This document shows positions 1 to 12,100 of a stretch of DNA of 64,000 nt, in pieces. The translations under genes were made by a program, and so were the position numbers. Position 1 is the stretch's first letter. Each line of letters begins with the position of its first letter. Under the pieces are notes generated by a model. It worked only from the letters and a program-made list of their open reading frames with translations, ran no database searches and was not told the origin of the DNA. The DNA lies in contig VZTJ01003848.1 of assembly GCA_013397795.1 (NCBI GenBank), forward strand, positions 1,893,255-1,957,254, read 5' to 3'. Source of the stretch: Orthonyx spaldingii (taxonomy: Eukaryota > Chordata > Aves > Passeriformes > Orthonychidae).

Positions 1-239
1 TCAGGCGAGCAAGAGATGGTGCCAGGACCATTGGCAGGAGATTTAAACAGCTCCGTGAGTGAAGGAACAGCAGCAGGCAAACAGAGCCATGACAGGGGCA
101 GTTTGCACACCTGGAAGGGCACAGCCACACCCCTGGCTGCTGGTGGTGTGCTGGGTGTTAGGTGGGTGTGGTGTTTTGATTGGTTTTTTTTGTTGGTTTG
201 GGGTTTTTTTCCCCATAACTTCCCTCATTCAACAATGTT

Positions 240-668
240 TTACAGGTGGTCAAAAGCCATTGCTGCTGCTACCGGAAAGAGTGTGCTAGCCCAAACAGAA
301 CCCCTCAAGAAGGACACAGCTGTACAGTGGCTGCAGGGAGTGTCTGAGGCTGGTGTTAGTACTGGAGGACAGGCCTGTGTATGGTGTGAGCAGGTGAATG
401 ATGTGCTCTGTCTAGCGGCAGAGCTTAAGGAAGAAGTGAAAAAGCTAAGGAGTGTTAGGGAGAGTGCAAGAGAAACAGAGTGGTGGAGTTACACAGATGG
501 AAACCAACAAGAGGAGCTGGGAGCCATGATACAGCAGGAAATCTATGGCAGAAACGTGGTGGGATGACTCTCGTGCTGCAGAATGCTGCAGGGGATGGCT
601 CCACGCTCTTCAGAAGAGACAGGCAAGGTAGAAGCGGTGGAGGGGTGGCTCTGTACATTAGGGAGTCT
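240..668 (+). pseudogene. CR1 ORF1 N-terminal remnant joined to ORF2 endonuclease start
   Basis: Near 370-485 the frame reads a CxxC-like start (ACVWCEQVNDVLC) followed by a leucine- and glutamate-rich helix ([17 protein letters not shown]). This is the typical zinc-knuckle and coiled-coil start of CR1 ORF1, an RNA-binding protein of the retrotransposition particle. At about 486-500 it switches to NQQEEL..., the start of the ORF2 apurinic-type endonuclease. After a frame change the next part reads [20 protein letters not shown], a hallmark of the CR1 endonuclease N-terminus. At about 668 this stops and ORF2 C-terminal sequence begins. Frames are broken and catalytic residues further along are absent, so this is a dead remnant. 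Confidence 0.85.
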
Positions 669-917
669 CCTGAGCTGCTGGAGCCTGTCCAGAGAAGGGC
701 AATGAGGCTGGGGAAGGGTCTGCAGCACAAGTCCCATGAGGAGCAGCTGAGGGAGCTGGGGCTGTTTAGTCTGGAGAAAAGGAGGCTCAGGGACCCTGTG
801 AGTCTCCACAACTCCCTGGAAGGAGGCTGTAGCCAGGTGGGGACTGGTCTCATCTCCCAGGCAACCAGTGACAGGCCAAGAGGGACACAGTCTTCAGCTG
901 CACCAGGGGAGGTTTAG
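669..917 (+). pseudogene. CR1 ORF2 C-terminal remnant
   Basis: The plus-strand frame reads [39 protein letters not shown] (given here as two motifs: [12 protein letters not shown] and [14 protein letters not shown]). This is the conserved C-terminal segment downstream of the reverse transcriptase in CR1 ORF2. It enters directly from endonuclease sequence, so the whole polymerase is missing. The following 'agggacacag..cag' and 'gaggtttaggctgg' stretch continues into the 3' tail of the same element. The remnant has no expected function. Confidence 0.8.
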
Positions 918-1134
918 GCTGGACATTAGGAAGAAGTTCTTCACTGAAAGAGTAATTGGACATTGGACTGGGCTGCCCAGGGAGGTGGTGAAGTCACTGT
1001 CCCTGGAGGTGTTTAAGAAAGGACTGGATGTGGCACACAGAGCCATGGTCTTGTTGACAAGGTTGTGTTAGGCCTTAGGTTGGACTCAATGATCTCAAAG
1101 GTCTTTTCCAACCTAGTTGATTCTGTGACTCTGA

Positions 1135-2312
1135 GATGTCAGTTCTTAAATCATATACAAAATTCCAATTATTTTATTTGTAATGGAATTTAAAAAAAAA
1201 AATCACCTGGGAGTAAAGAAAATTGGTTTCTTTTAAAGTCTCATTCTATTAAAGTCTCAGTTCTGCTATGACCAGGAAGACTTATGCTTTGCATCTTTTC
1301 CAAAACACTGAAACAAATACAAACCCTCCATGAGACATTCTTTGATTCTACTGATTTTTAGAATGAGAGGAAAAAGCTCCCTTAGCTTCTCTGACATCTG
1401 ATAGGCTAATTGAAATTAATATGAGCACAATTAAAATTAACTAATTGGTCTACAACCTCATCTTTAAAGTCATGGCACAGTAGGCAGCCAGGCAGAGCAA
1501 CACAGTCAGTGTTCCAGCAGTGTCAGCCTTAATCAGCATCCAGGCAGCTCAAGTCTCTGGAGGATTTACTAGACACCTAGATACTCATTATCCCTTTCCT
1601 AAGGAAAATACCACATTCTCAGATCAATAAGAATATTTGATTGAACTATAAATATGCCAAATGGAAAAATCAGCTTCAAAAAAATCATGTTTCCACATCA
1701 GTAATATCTCTACAGAAAGTCATCATCGTTTCAACTAGATTTCTCAGTGTGGTTTGAAATGTCACATTTTCTTCATATTCATGTGTTTCCTGCTCATCAG
1801 ACTGATGTGATACTAATTGCAATGGTTTCTGTTACGTTCTGTACCCCTATTTTGTCTAGGACCGTGGTTTTTTTGTTTTAAATGGCACACTGATCCTCTA
1901 TAGTGTTGCTCTTCCAGTACTGCATCCATTATTTACTGCCTTAATTTTTAAAGCATGATTTCTTTCATCAGGCCTGTTTTAAACTAACAATGTAGAAAAA
2001 AAATTGCAACACAGTTAAGAGGAAGGCCCATGTGTAGAAGCTCTGCAGTCTTACTGTGCATTTCTCTTCCTTTTCCTATCAGTTTTACCTGACAGTGGGA
2101 GCTTACAGCATGGCTGGAGTAAGGATCTAGACCTGGCCTTGGCCTCATATCATTATGCCCCACATTTTCAGCAGTAATGGTCCTTATAGGAGTGAACTAT
2201 GCCTCAACATATGTCATTTCATCATGATAACACCCTAAACCTACTTAAGCTTTGAAGATTAAAATAATTTTAAAAATAAAAAATAAACAACACATAATGC
2301 ATTCAAAAGAAT
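1135..2312. other. unique AT-rich non-coding DNA
   Basis: No open frame, RNA gene or known repeat is recognisable. An 11-base poly-A run lies at 1192-1202. At 1395-1445 several TAAT/ATTA cores are packed together (ggctaattgaaattaat, taactaattgg), which could be homeodomain sites or just AT-rich sequence. Confidence 0.5.
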
Positions 2313-2445
2313 ATGTTTCCCTGCTTAATTCATGTGCTGGGAGTAAAACCAAATCAGTATTGTTTAAATGCCACCCCAGTAAATCAGAGATCATACCTTT
2401 ATTTTGGTAGAAGAGATGTACAATAAAATGAGAGCCCATTGTGAT
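2313..2445 (+). repeat. diverged direct duplicate, copy A
   Basis: This stretch aligns with 3251-3388 in the same orientation. The best core is 'cagtattgtttaaatgccac', against 'cagtattgtttaagtgccac' in copy B. Similarity continues on both sides (ccctgctta, gggagtaaaacc, gtaaatca, caataaaatgagag) with small gaps. It may be an old local duplication or two copies of an ancient interspersed repeat not recognised here. Confidence 0.7.
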
Positions 2446-3250
2446 GATTAGCTCCCCTCATCTGACACCATTCACTGCTTTGCCTTCTTTCAGGGATGTC
2501 ACAGGGTACATTGACCTGACCATCTTTTCCTTTACCCCCAGCATCCCTGTGCAAACCCGATGTCAGGAAGGAGGAATTCAATGATAGGCAATTGTCAGTG
2601 ACGGCACTGGGCATCTCATCTGCCACTGAGTGATCAGGAGCTGAGATATGTGAGATGAGATGCAGATGAAATTAAAATATCAATACTAATGTTCAATTCA
2701 ACTGTCCAGGCAGAGGTATAATGCCATAGGTTATGCTTAGCATGCCTGAGGTACCTGCATGGGGCTGGTAGAAGTGGCAAGAGACCTAGGGGAGACCTGT
2801 CCTCTTTGAGAGTTGTACATGAAAACCAGGCAGAGCAAGACAGGATACCTCAAACTGTAAGACATACTTATTGATGGAGATGGAAATTACAGTCCTCCTC
2901 ACAAAACAACATGCAGCTCAGCCTGGTTGCCCAACATAGGTGTCCAGAGCTCTTTGACATGTTTTCTGTTATTTGAGAAAGTCCTAAGGGGCTCAAAAAC
3001 ATGTCTCGAGTTGGCCCTTGGACACCTATTTCTATCTCATCAGCTGGACTGAGCTCCTACTGCCTCCTGAAGAGTGTGCTGAATGCTCCATTAACTGTAT
3101 TGATTAGATTGTCATGAGTTTTTGTCTTTATCACTTGTTTTTCAAGTCCTTTCTGCATACTCAGTAACATTCACAGTCAAGCTGACCTTTTGATCCTCCT
3201 CATATTGTTAGAGAAGGTTCATAGTTAGACAAAATAAAAATCTCTGCTTT
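2446..3250. other. unique non-coding DNA between the two duplicates
   Basis: Nothing recognisable. The duplicate similarity does not visibly continue through this spacer, so a simple tandem duplication of about 950 bases is not evident. Confidence 0.45.
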
Positions 3251-3388
3251 TCTTTGCCCTGCTTAGTCCATATATTATGCAGTGGGAATAAAACCCAGTC
3301 AGTATTGTTTAAGTGCCACTTGTGTAAATCAAATAGCATAGTTTTCTTTTCAGAGAATCACTGCACAATTAAATAAGAGGCATGTGAT
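3251..3388 (+). repeat. diverged direct duplicate, copy B
   Basis: Partner of 2313-2445, offset by about 940 bases. Copy B has a short insertion (atatatt) between 'ccctgcttagtcca' and 'gcagtgggaataaaaccc', and many substitutions, so the event is old. Confidence 0.7.
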
Positions 3389-6300
3389 TACTTAGAAGTG
3401 ATATCTATGTAAGAAGAAGTGATTTAAGGTAAGCCTTATTGCAAATCCTTTGTGCTCATTGCCAAGTAGTTTAGACATTCCACAAAAGCTTGAAATATGG
3501 AAAAGAGTTACCTGCAGGAACTGCTCTTTTAAAACATCCCCACGAGCTCCCAAACCTCATTTATCAAAAGCTGGCAACTGAGCAATTGTAGTGGTAGTGC
3601 TCATTGCAGTAAAATTACCAGCACACACACGCAGAAGAAGCTGCTGGGCAGAATCAAAAAAGTCTCCCCCAGGTCACTTTGCACTTTTCCTTAAGAGTTA
3701 AATATTGTTAGCACTTTAACCAAAGCAGTCAGTAAATAAATAGGAACTTGTGGGAATATTTCCTTTTAATGGGAAGTCTGGTATGAAACAAGTTACAGTT
3801 TTTGATGTAGCCTTGTCTCTTTGCAAGGGACCAACAAAGCTCTGTCTTCGGAATAAGCAGAAACAAACGACAGCACACAACACACTCACAATTTCCAAAC
3901 CTACTTTTCCAGTGTGTTACATTACCTGAAACCTCTTCCTGCTGTTTTTTCTCAGGGATACACTCACAGTTGTTTCTCTAGTTTTCTGCTGGTTTTCTCC
4001 TGTCTTCCTCCCACATATTCCATTTATCAAACAATTTCTTAGCCTCTGAATTCATACCCAGTGTCAGGAACCCGTTTCCCATTCTCACTATTGCTTTATT
4101 ATCACTGGGTGCCACCATTCCTGCAGCAGTGACTTTTCTTACTTTTTATTACCATTGCAGAGCTCAACCTTTACATGGCTCCCTTCAGTCAGCTTCAGTG
4201 AAGGCTGAAGTAGACTTGACAGCTTTAAATATGTTTATATCGGTCTTGTGATGCAGGTGCAAAGTCCTTTCAATACAGCACAATTTAGGAATTGTATCGC
4301 TAGGAAAGTATATGGGTGTTGGTTATACTCATCTTCCCACTCAAGCCACAACCTTAATATTCAACGCTGTATTATTTATAATCATGCAATCAATCATAGA
4401 CACATTCTCACACAAATGATATTGCAGAGTAAGACCAAAAATCAGGTATAGTCACAAAAATATTTTTCACTGATAGATCTCCAAGAAACTAAAACTATTT
4501 TTTGAAGACAGAAGGAAAGGTGATGATTCATAGGCCAAAGCCTGAGGTGTTTACTCCATTTTGAGGCAACACTGCTCTAAACTGAAGGAGACAGAAATTT
4601 ACAGCAGAGTTTGTGAATTACTCTGGGTATACTGTAACCACTACACATATGCACTTCTGGAATAAATCAGATTTACAGTAGTGTTGAAAACGTTCATAAT
4701 TTGCAAAGATAGGAAGAGGAGTTTGACAAAATGAACTTATTTTAACCCTTGATAGAGTATTAGACCTATCCCAGGATATTGCCATCTAGTGGACTCCAAA
4801 ACTGGGTAAGGAATGGCCTTTAGGGAGCAGAGCAGGCTGAAGCTAGACAGATCCATGGACTTTAGGCCAATGTAGGATTCTTCTCTCAGGCTTTTCATTT
4901 GCACCTAAAATCTTGCATATATCAGCAACAAACCACTTCATAGCACTGTTTCCCAGCCTAGCAACATGGAGATAAGGAAAGCATCTCTGGTTCTTGCATC
5001 TGTTTTACACATCTTCTTATCAGGCACTGTCTCAGGCAGTAAAAGCCTCCTGCAGGCAATAGAGCTCAAATCACAGTTTTTGTATATCTAAAGTGAACAA
5101 ATTCCACAGGACCTTTACAGCCTTAATGACATTCTGGTAACAAATAGTTTGGATACCATAGCCATAATATATGGAGGCTTCGTAGCAAAAAAGAGAAAGC
5201 TGTGGTTCAACTTCCAATGGCTGGAGTGCACAGTTTTCATTAGAAAGATGCAGAACTCCACCAACTCCAAATGAAATATGTCATTTCTCAGCCAAATGTC
5301 AAAGAAGTGGAACAGAAATTTTCTTTCAGTACAAGTGGTTGTTTAAGAAAGCTTAGAAGCACATAAATGTGAAAATATTACTCATCATAGATCCCATTTT
5401 ATGAATACAGGCAAGCCGGGGATCCCCAGGGTATCACTAAATTGCCTTCAGGGAAAGAAAAAACTCCACATGCTTTTGAAGGCAAGAAGGAAAGCTGTAG
5501 CTGTGGTAGAGCACTGGCCACCTATTCTGGTGCTACATTAATCTTGCCTCATTGAACAACTGGCAAGATAAAAGCAAGGAAAGGTCCTATAGAAAAAATC
5601 CCAAAAGGAATCACAGAAAATTCCCCACAGACGTATCAAAGCCATCAGGAAAAGTGATTTCCAGATTCATCCATTAGAGAGAATGTTTATAACACTTTTG
5701 GAGAGCTGAATATTAATTTAGAACTCAACTATGTGGAAAAAAATAATTATTGAGAGAGTGGTGAAAGGCTTTTATGAAGCTAATGAATTAGCTCAAATTG
5801 GAAAAGAAGGTCAGTAAATTCAAGGCTTTCTGAAAGCTCACTTATCTTCCTCTGTTAAAGTAGTAGAGACACTTTAATACACTTTGGGTTGTCCATTTCC
5901 TGCAAGCTTCTGAACTGCTGGGGAATTTGGTGTCTTCTTGTTAATTTTTATTATTGCTTGGGATTTGTACAAGAAGATTTTTGCACTTGACATTTTTCCC
6001 AGGACCATTCATTTTCTAAGATCCTCTACAGCATTAAAATATAATAATATATAATTTTTTTAGACATAGCAAGGCACAACTGTGATAAAAGGAGAATTAG
6101 TCCTGATTTACATCACAGATAAAAAAAATAAAATTCTTTGTAAGAATACCTTTGCAAGAAATGAATAAAAATCCCACACTGCTTCTTTATTTACAAAGGA
6201 AAATTCAGTGGGCTTTTGCTTTTTGGTGATTTGAGAAGCCTCTGCTATTTTATTACATTCCTCATTTTGCAGTACTAATAACAAGAATTTTTAACATATT

Positions 6301-8109
6301 TCAGGATATTTTACACTAGGGACTGTGACTTAGTTTTGAAAAAAACATGGTGTGACAGAATTCTGTGTTTGCTTTTTCTCAGGATTTCCAGATCAAACAA
6401 GCTGAATTTATAAATATTGTACAACTCTCCATGCAAACTCTACTTGGAAACTCAGAGCTCATACTAAGCTCTCCCTTTCTTGTGTATCTTTGTCAGGGGT
6501 AATGATTCAAGAGAACACATGGTGTCCTCAACAGTAAGTTTTGCCTGAAAAAGACAAAATGGTCCAGAAATTCTTGAGCCAGTGGATTCTCAAGGGGTAA
6601 GTCATTTCACATGGCTCTACACAACAGCCTGGGTGTGGAAATAAATACCTTTCTGCACTAACACAGTGTTAGGCAGGCATAGCACCATGGCAACATGGTT
6701 AAGATGCATCCAGACTCAAACTGAGAAAACCTTCTTTGTCCTGTGTCATGTAAAGGTGTCCACAAACTCAAACTTATCCAGTACTCCTGAATTACTATGC
6801 TGCTCTATTTCTAGATTCCCTCTGCTTTAGAGAGAGAGATAAAATAAGAGCTTGGAAAAAAATATGGGTAGTTCTGGAGAAATTCCAAGTAAGGGAAAAA
6901 AAAAAAGAAAATCTAGCACCAGTGAAAAGGGAAGGAGGAGTTAACACCTTAAAAGCTTCCCGTTACAGTAGGGTTTGTCTTTAAGGAAAGCTTGCTAATG
7001 TTTCACCAGTCAGGCATTTGTCATTATTTTTGAACACTGAAATGAATAAATTGCATCCAAAATATAATTATATTTTAAAATCACAGAGACATGACAAGGG
7101 GCATAGAAGAGTTCGGGGGTCAAGTATTGTATAGGGTGAGTGCAGCCAGTGTGCTCCTAAATTTGCTCACAGCAATGCAGCCAAAAGCAGTTCACACCAC
7201 CTGGCCTGGGAGTCAGGTTTTACTCCCATGAGAATATGCACTTAGCAGTGTAGATGTAATTTTCAGGTTACAGGATATTCAGTCAAGTCAAGCAGATGTG
7301 ATTAGAGAGGGACCAGGCAATTTAAAGGCAGTTGCCTGATCCTGAGCATTACATGCTTTTAAGGAGATAGTTTACTGTCTGAGAGAAAATCTATAGTTTG
7401 GATGAAAGAATCATCATCAGATAAGTCTTTACTGCTTTTACTCTTTGTGCTCTGTATGACACCTTTTGACAAACAAAGACTGTTTTGCTTCTAAGAGACT
7501 GTTCCTGTGACATGCTATTTCCTGCTCTCAGAGGGAAAGGGACTTTGAATGCTGGTAAACCAAGCTGCAAAGCGTGAAAGTGTCATGTAATGTCATTCAA
7601 TTTTTGTTTAACAGGTGAAATCTGTCACTGGTAGGTTTAAATTGAAGAGGCACTAAAATGAGGCACTAAAGCACAGCTTCTCTTTAAAATCCATCTTCAA
7701 CCTACTCTTACTATACATAGATGAATAGGTTAGAGAGACCATTTGCAGCTTCTGGATTATCTTATGCACAGCTCAGACCACATATTTTTACATAGCAGTT
7801 CCAGAAAGCAGAGATGAACAGGAGAAATTCTTTACAGACATGAAAATTCAGTTGAAAATTTGAGAATGGAAGAGAATAAAGAACATGAAGAACACAATTT
7901 TCTTTTCATCTCTGGCACAGTACTAAAGTAATAAAAGAGTAAAGCAGTCAGCCCACAGACCATGTTTCTTCACTGCAGCTTGTGGAAAGGAAGAGCATGA
8001 CCTTAATCAATATTAAGGTAAAATCCATTCCTAACCTACCAGCTATTATGAGCAACCTTTTATTTGACAGATAACTCTATACCTTCAAAGGTCATCAGTC
8101 AGAAGGAAA
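3389..8109. other. unique non-coding DNA
   Basis: Long AT-rich stretch with no recognised gene or repeat. Short open frames (for example 3716-3898 minus and 4248-4451 plus) show no protein-family signature and no convincing splice signals. Confidence 0.5.
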
Positions 8110-8700
8110 TAACACTGCTAGTGTTGAGGAATACAAGCTGCAGTGTGAGCTGCAGATGGAGCTCTGCGTGGTGAGAGCCCAAGGCAAGAGGCCATGAATT
8201 GCTGACCCTTTGCACAGCAAAGGGCACAGGGACTTGTGGCTCTGGCCAGGTGACTGGACACTCAGAGACACAGCAGGATCCAATGGCTCAGGAGGAAGAG
8301 TGAGACTTCCACAAGCTAAGACTCTGAGGGGATAAAAGCCCAGAGATTCCTGTGTTTGGGGTCCCTCCTTGGAGGCACCCGCTGGAGCTGTTTCTGTATT
8401 ACTGCACCATGAATAAATTGCTCTCTGGAATGGGACGTCTGAGACTCTGCTATGGAAAACCCAGGGTGGAACTGGTGAGGAAACCTGGTCTGACTTTGCA
8501 TGAGTGGGGTGTGTGGGGAGCCAAGTGGGGACTCATATGAAGGGGCTTTGATCCCAGCAGTGAAAGTCTCCAGTGGTGGGAGTGTGACTCCTGGGTGGTC
8601 CCACTTACTGTGGGATGACCTAAAGAGGAATTTGGGGGACAGTATCTGGAGAAACCAGTGATCAACCTCACTAACCTTTGACAGTCCCAGAGCTAATGAC
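8110..8700 (+). mobile_element. possible old endogenous-retrovirus LTR
   Basis: A block richer in G and C than its flanks, with features in the order of an LTR promoter-polyadenylation unit. A TATA-like 'ggggataaaagccc' lies near 8328, followed by 'ggggtccctccttggaggca' near 8359. A polyadenylation signal inside 'accatgaataaattgctctc' follows near 8407, then 'ggaatgggacgtctgagact'. The layout resembles avian ERV LTRs (U3, a short R with AATAAA, then U5). I could not find clean TG...CA ends, target-site duplications or a primer-binding site, so edges are approximate and it may be only part of an element. The open frames here (8316-8702 minus, 8352-8540 plus) are not protein-like. Confidence 0.42.
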
Positions 8701-9101
8701 ATTACCCAGTTTACTTCATTCTTTTGGACAGATCAATTTGTATTTCATAAGAGAAGTCATACCAATACTGGAAAAATTCAACATTAAAAATGAATTACCT
8801 AAGAACCCTTTCTCACAGTTTCTTCCTTTCTCAGGGGGTTGCAGATAGCTGCTGATGCAAATATTGCATCAGCACGTACTGAAGTTTGAGAAAGAGAAAT
8901 GTTCTCCCTTCATATGCAAGTGATGTGATCAGTCCAATAAAGAACACAGTCTTTGTCACACTTGTCATGTTCCCAGGATGTTCTCACAACTTACTGAAAC
9001 TACCAGAGAAGTAAAATAAAGTCTGAGGTTCCTTTAGCTTTGAGGGGCATTGAAATTCAAGAGGAGTAACAAATACAGAAGAGCTGTTCCTAAAGAAGCT
9101 T

Positions 9102-9164
9102 AGGGATTTATCTACGCAACTTCCATTAATATATATTTGATGGAAGTTGAGCAAGTAAATCCCT
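9102..9164. other. 63-nt near-perfect inverted repeat, pre-miRNA-like hairpin
   Basis: Outer arms 'agggattta' (9102-9110) and 'taaatccct' (9156-9164) are exact reverse complements. Inner arms 'caacttccat' (9117-9126) and 'atggaagttg' (9140-9149) are also exact. The intervening 'tctacg' and 'agcaag' alternate pairs and mismatches (U-G, C/A, U-A, A/C, C-G, G/A). The loop 'taatatatatttg' can add three pairs, leaving a 7-nt loop. The stem is therefore about 28 positions with three isolated mismatches, a size and shape typical of a pre-miRNA. A decayed palindromic transposon relic is the alternative. I do not recognise the sequence as a known miRNA. Confidence 0.6.
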
Positions 9165-12100
9165 CTGCACTCTGGTGAACATTAACAAGAGGGTGCTGAA
9201 ACAAATATTTATGTTTGAATAAGTTTTACCTCCTCCAGATATTAACTCCTGTGTGTATTTTCCTGTGCCTTTCCAAGTCCAGTAGAGTCCCCAGTGTCTT
9301 CACTTCAAAGGGTCCCAACAAAACTGGGAGACTCACTTCACTAGTGCAATGCTACCCACTCTGAAGAGGTGGGCAACAATCTTTCTGTGTCTGACAGAGA
9401 AATTTTGATCAAGTTGAGTGGGGCAATTCAGACTTTTAAAAGGTGCTGTGACCCTAGTGGAATTAATGGATAACTACATTAGATAGAGATGAAACTTCAG
9501 ACAAATAAAAATAACTCAGCTCATTCTTTCATGAAATTTCCTTGAATTCCACCTTAGTAGGGCAAAATGTCCAGGCAGTATAAACCACTCTGACTCTATA
9601 GAAGTCGAAGTAATTATGCTGATCTGTACTAGTTTGAACAGAGCAGGAAGCAGGTGTTAGGTAGCATTGCTGCACTTAAACCTCTGGTACCAGTGTATAA
9701 AGATTGGAAGAATCAAAAGCCAAAATCAGATATCCACACAGATCTCCCCAAAGCTTGAGAGCACTCTCAGCACAGCTCATATCATCCATCTCTGCTATTA
9801 CACACAGAACATAAAGTTTGTCTAGTCAGAATGACAGTCTCTATGACTTCAAGGAGATAGGCTTTTGAATTATCTGAGAAAGCCTCTGTACAGCAGCATT
9901 AAACTTAAATTTATGAATATGCCACTTAAAATCTGAATGTAGCAAGCTCATTTTTACAAACAGTGAAGGGGAGAAGATAATTCCTTTGCATAATTAAACA
10001 GCCAGCAGTGTCATTAAGCAAGCTAACTTCCTTTGCTGCTTTATGATAAGTTGTCCATCTTCAGTCCACTTTAGGGCTTGGGCTCCAAAAGACAAACTTC
10101 AAAGGTTCATAAATTAATGAATAAAGTAAATTTTCCAGGACCATCTGCATACATTTTTTCAGACATAAAAATGTCTGCAGTTATTTTTTTCATATCAGTA
10201 TGGGAAAACAGAAATCCATCCACTCCAGTCCATCAGTTCAATTCCTATTAGGAGATGGTATCCAATGTTTCAGAAGGCAAAAGGCAACCCAGAACTGGCA
10301 GATGGTTTTTAATACAACTCCAAACTCTGGTGTCTTCTAATCTTGAATAATATTTGATTGGCTCAAATCCAAGAGGGAAAAATAAAGCTAAATGTGTTCC
10401 AAAATGTTAGCTTTTACAATTTTGTATCACTGTATTTTATTATCCCTATATAGTTTCAATCCTTATTGTGACATATCTGTGTATTTCTGGCCTCTATGCC
10501 ATAGTGAAGCTGTTGAAGCATAAATTAAAAGCTGCATGAAGAAATATGTTCTTTATGCAGTTTTGATTTTGTCGTCTCCTTCTGACATTGAATGTGTCCT
10601 TGATCTGGGGTTGGCAGAAAACCAAAAACGAAACTCCCAGTCTTTGTCCTTTGCACTGTAATTGCATAAAGAAGCACAAGACAGATCCAGTATAGAAAAG
10701 AACTTCCAAAAATATGTTGTGATTTATGTGAAAATATTAAAATGCAAGGGAGAGAGACGAAGTGAAAATGGAAGTGGACTGGATGTTGTATCACTTCCTC
10801 ACAACCTTTCCCAAAAAATTACCTTTATTGGTATCAGAACAAACAGAGCAATGCTTTCTTGTCCAAGAAACGCAACAGAGTCTGGAATGCTCAAACCAGG
10901 CACAGATGAACAAAATTCCACTTCAAATTCCACTGTGATTCATCCAGAAGTTCTGTAGTGCCAGAGTTTTATTCAAAGGTAAGAGTCATATTTCTATTCA
11001 TTCTTGTCCATTGATTACTGATTTGCTCATTAATGTCCTGCCAGATCCTTCTGAGCTTATCTATGGAAGAAAAAATAGCTGGACAGGTGTCTCTTTCAAA
11101 TCAGCCATAGTTATATCTGTGGTATTTGGATATTTGACATTTTGGTCAAGAATTACTCCTTGTTTACTAGAGTCTGGCTTTCATTCTATTTGGCACTGAA
11201 AAACTAATTTTCCTTGATAGGACAAACCTCTTGGAAATAGCCTCTGACCTCAGTTTTCATGTACCAGTTCCACTGATGCTAATTAGTAATTATAGTCTGT
11301 GTCCCAGAAGACTCTAACTATCCCAGTGAGGACTTGCTTTTGCTGAGTTCACATGAAAGCTTCCAGAACGGAACCCAAAGCCCCAAAACGTCCTATCAAA
11401 GACCATATTAGCGCTCACAATCGAGTGGAAAACAGAGTTCAGGTGTTTTACCTCTTCTATTCCTTTTGCTAAGCCTTACACCGCATTGGGACCATCCCCA
11501 CTGGTATTTCATATGCTGCTCTTGCATTCAGCTCTGTGGGCTTTGGCAGAGTACAGCATTAATGGGCAACTTGAGATCTCTTTCATTTTAGTGATGAGGG
11601 ACCAAGGGGGAGAGGTTTGGGAAAACAGGTGCTGGGAGAAACAGCCTCCACTTGTAGAACATGATTCACAAAAGCTCTCACCCTTCCTGTAACAAATCCC
11701 ATTGAGAGCAGTCAGGTCAGTGCCAAAGCACTTACAGGCACTTACCTGTCCTTCAGGTCAGGTGCCCTTGTTTAAGTGTGTCACTTCATTATCCCTGGTT
11801 GTTTTCTTGAAAGCCTCTGCAACCCTATTCTGTGTTTGTATTAAGCTGTAGCTTTAAACTGAGTGAAAAAAGTGTTCATTTTTCTTCATAAGAAAGCAGT
11901 AATCTCCCCAGCATTAGGAAGTATAAAGGAAGAATTGTATAAATTGCAGTTGGCCAAGGTTGGCATTAACTTAAGCACTGGAGCTGATTGTTGGCATTTG
12001 CTCTTATCCACAGAGAGAGGAGCAGTTTTAGGGTCTTTTGGAGTTTCCTGTATAAATCCATCCTTCCACTCTCTAAAAGCAAACAGCCAGGACTGCATTT

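Larger units (their letters stand above)
1..1134 (+). mobile_element. CR1 LINE, internally deleted, 5' region retained
   Basis: A CR1 non-LTR retrotransposon in at least three blocks. About 1-240 resembles the CR1 5' untranslated region and about 240-485 the ORF1 N-terminal part. About 486-668 is the start of the ORF2 endonuclease, and about 669-1134 is the ORF2 C-terminal region and 3' tail. The tail is diagnostic: 'ttaggttggactcaatgat' near 1074, then 'ccaacctagttgattctgtg'. CR1 copies are normally simple 5' truncations, so keeping 5' sequence while lacking most of the endonuclease and the whole reverse transcriptase is unusual. The element touches the window start and may continue upstream. 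CR1 identity is very sure; junctions are good to about 20 bases. It cannot move by itself. Confidence 0.93.

Noticed and set aside
150..245. Intron-like stretch (gtgttag ... ttttacag) in the CR1 5' region
   Set aside because: Could equally be ordinary CR1 5' untranslated sequence; cannot be judged without a consensus.
455..853. 132-codon minus frame
   Set aside because: Antisense shadow of the CR1 element at 1-1134.
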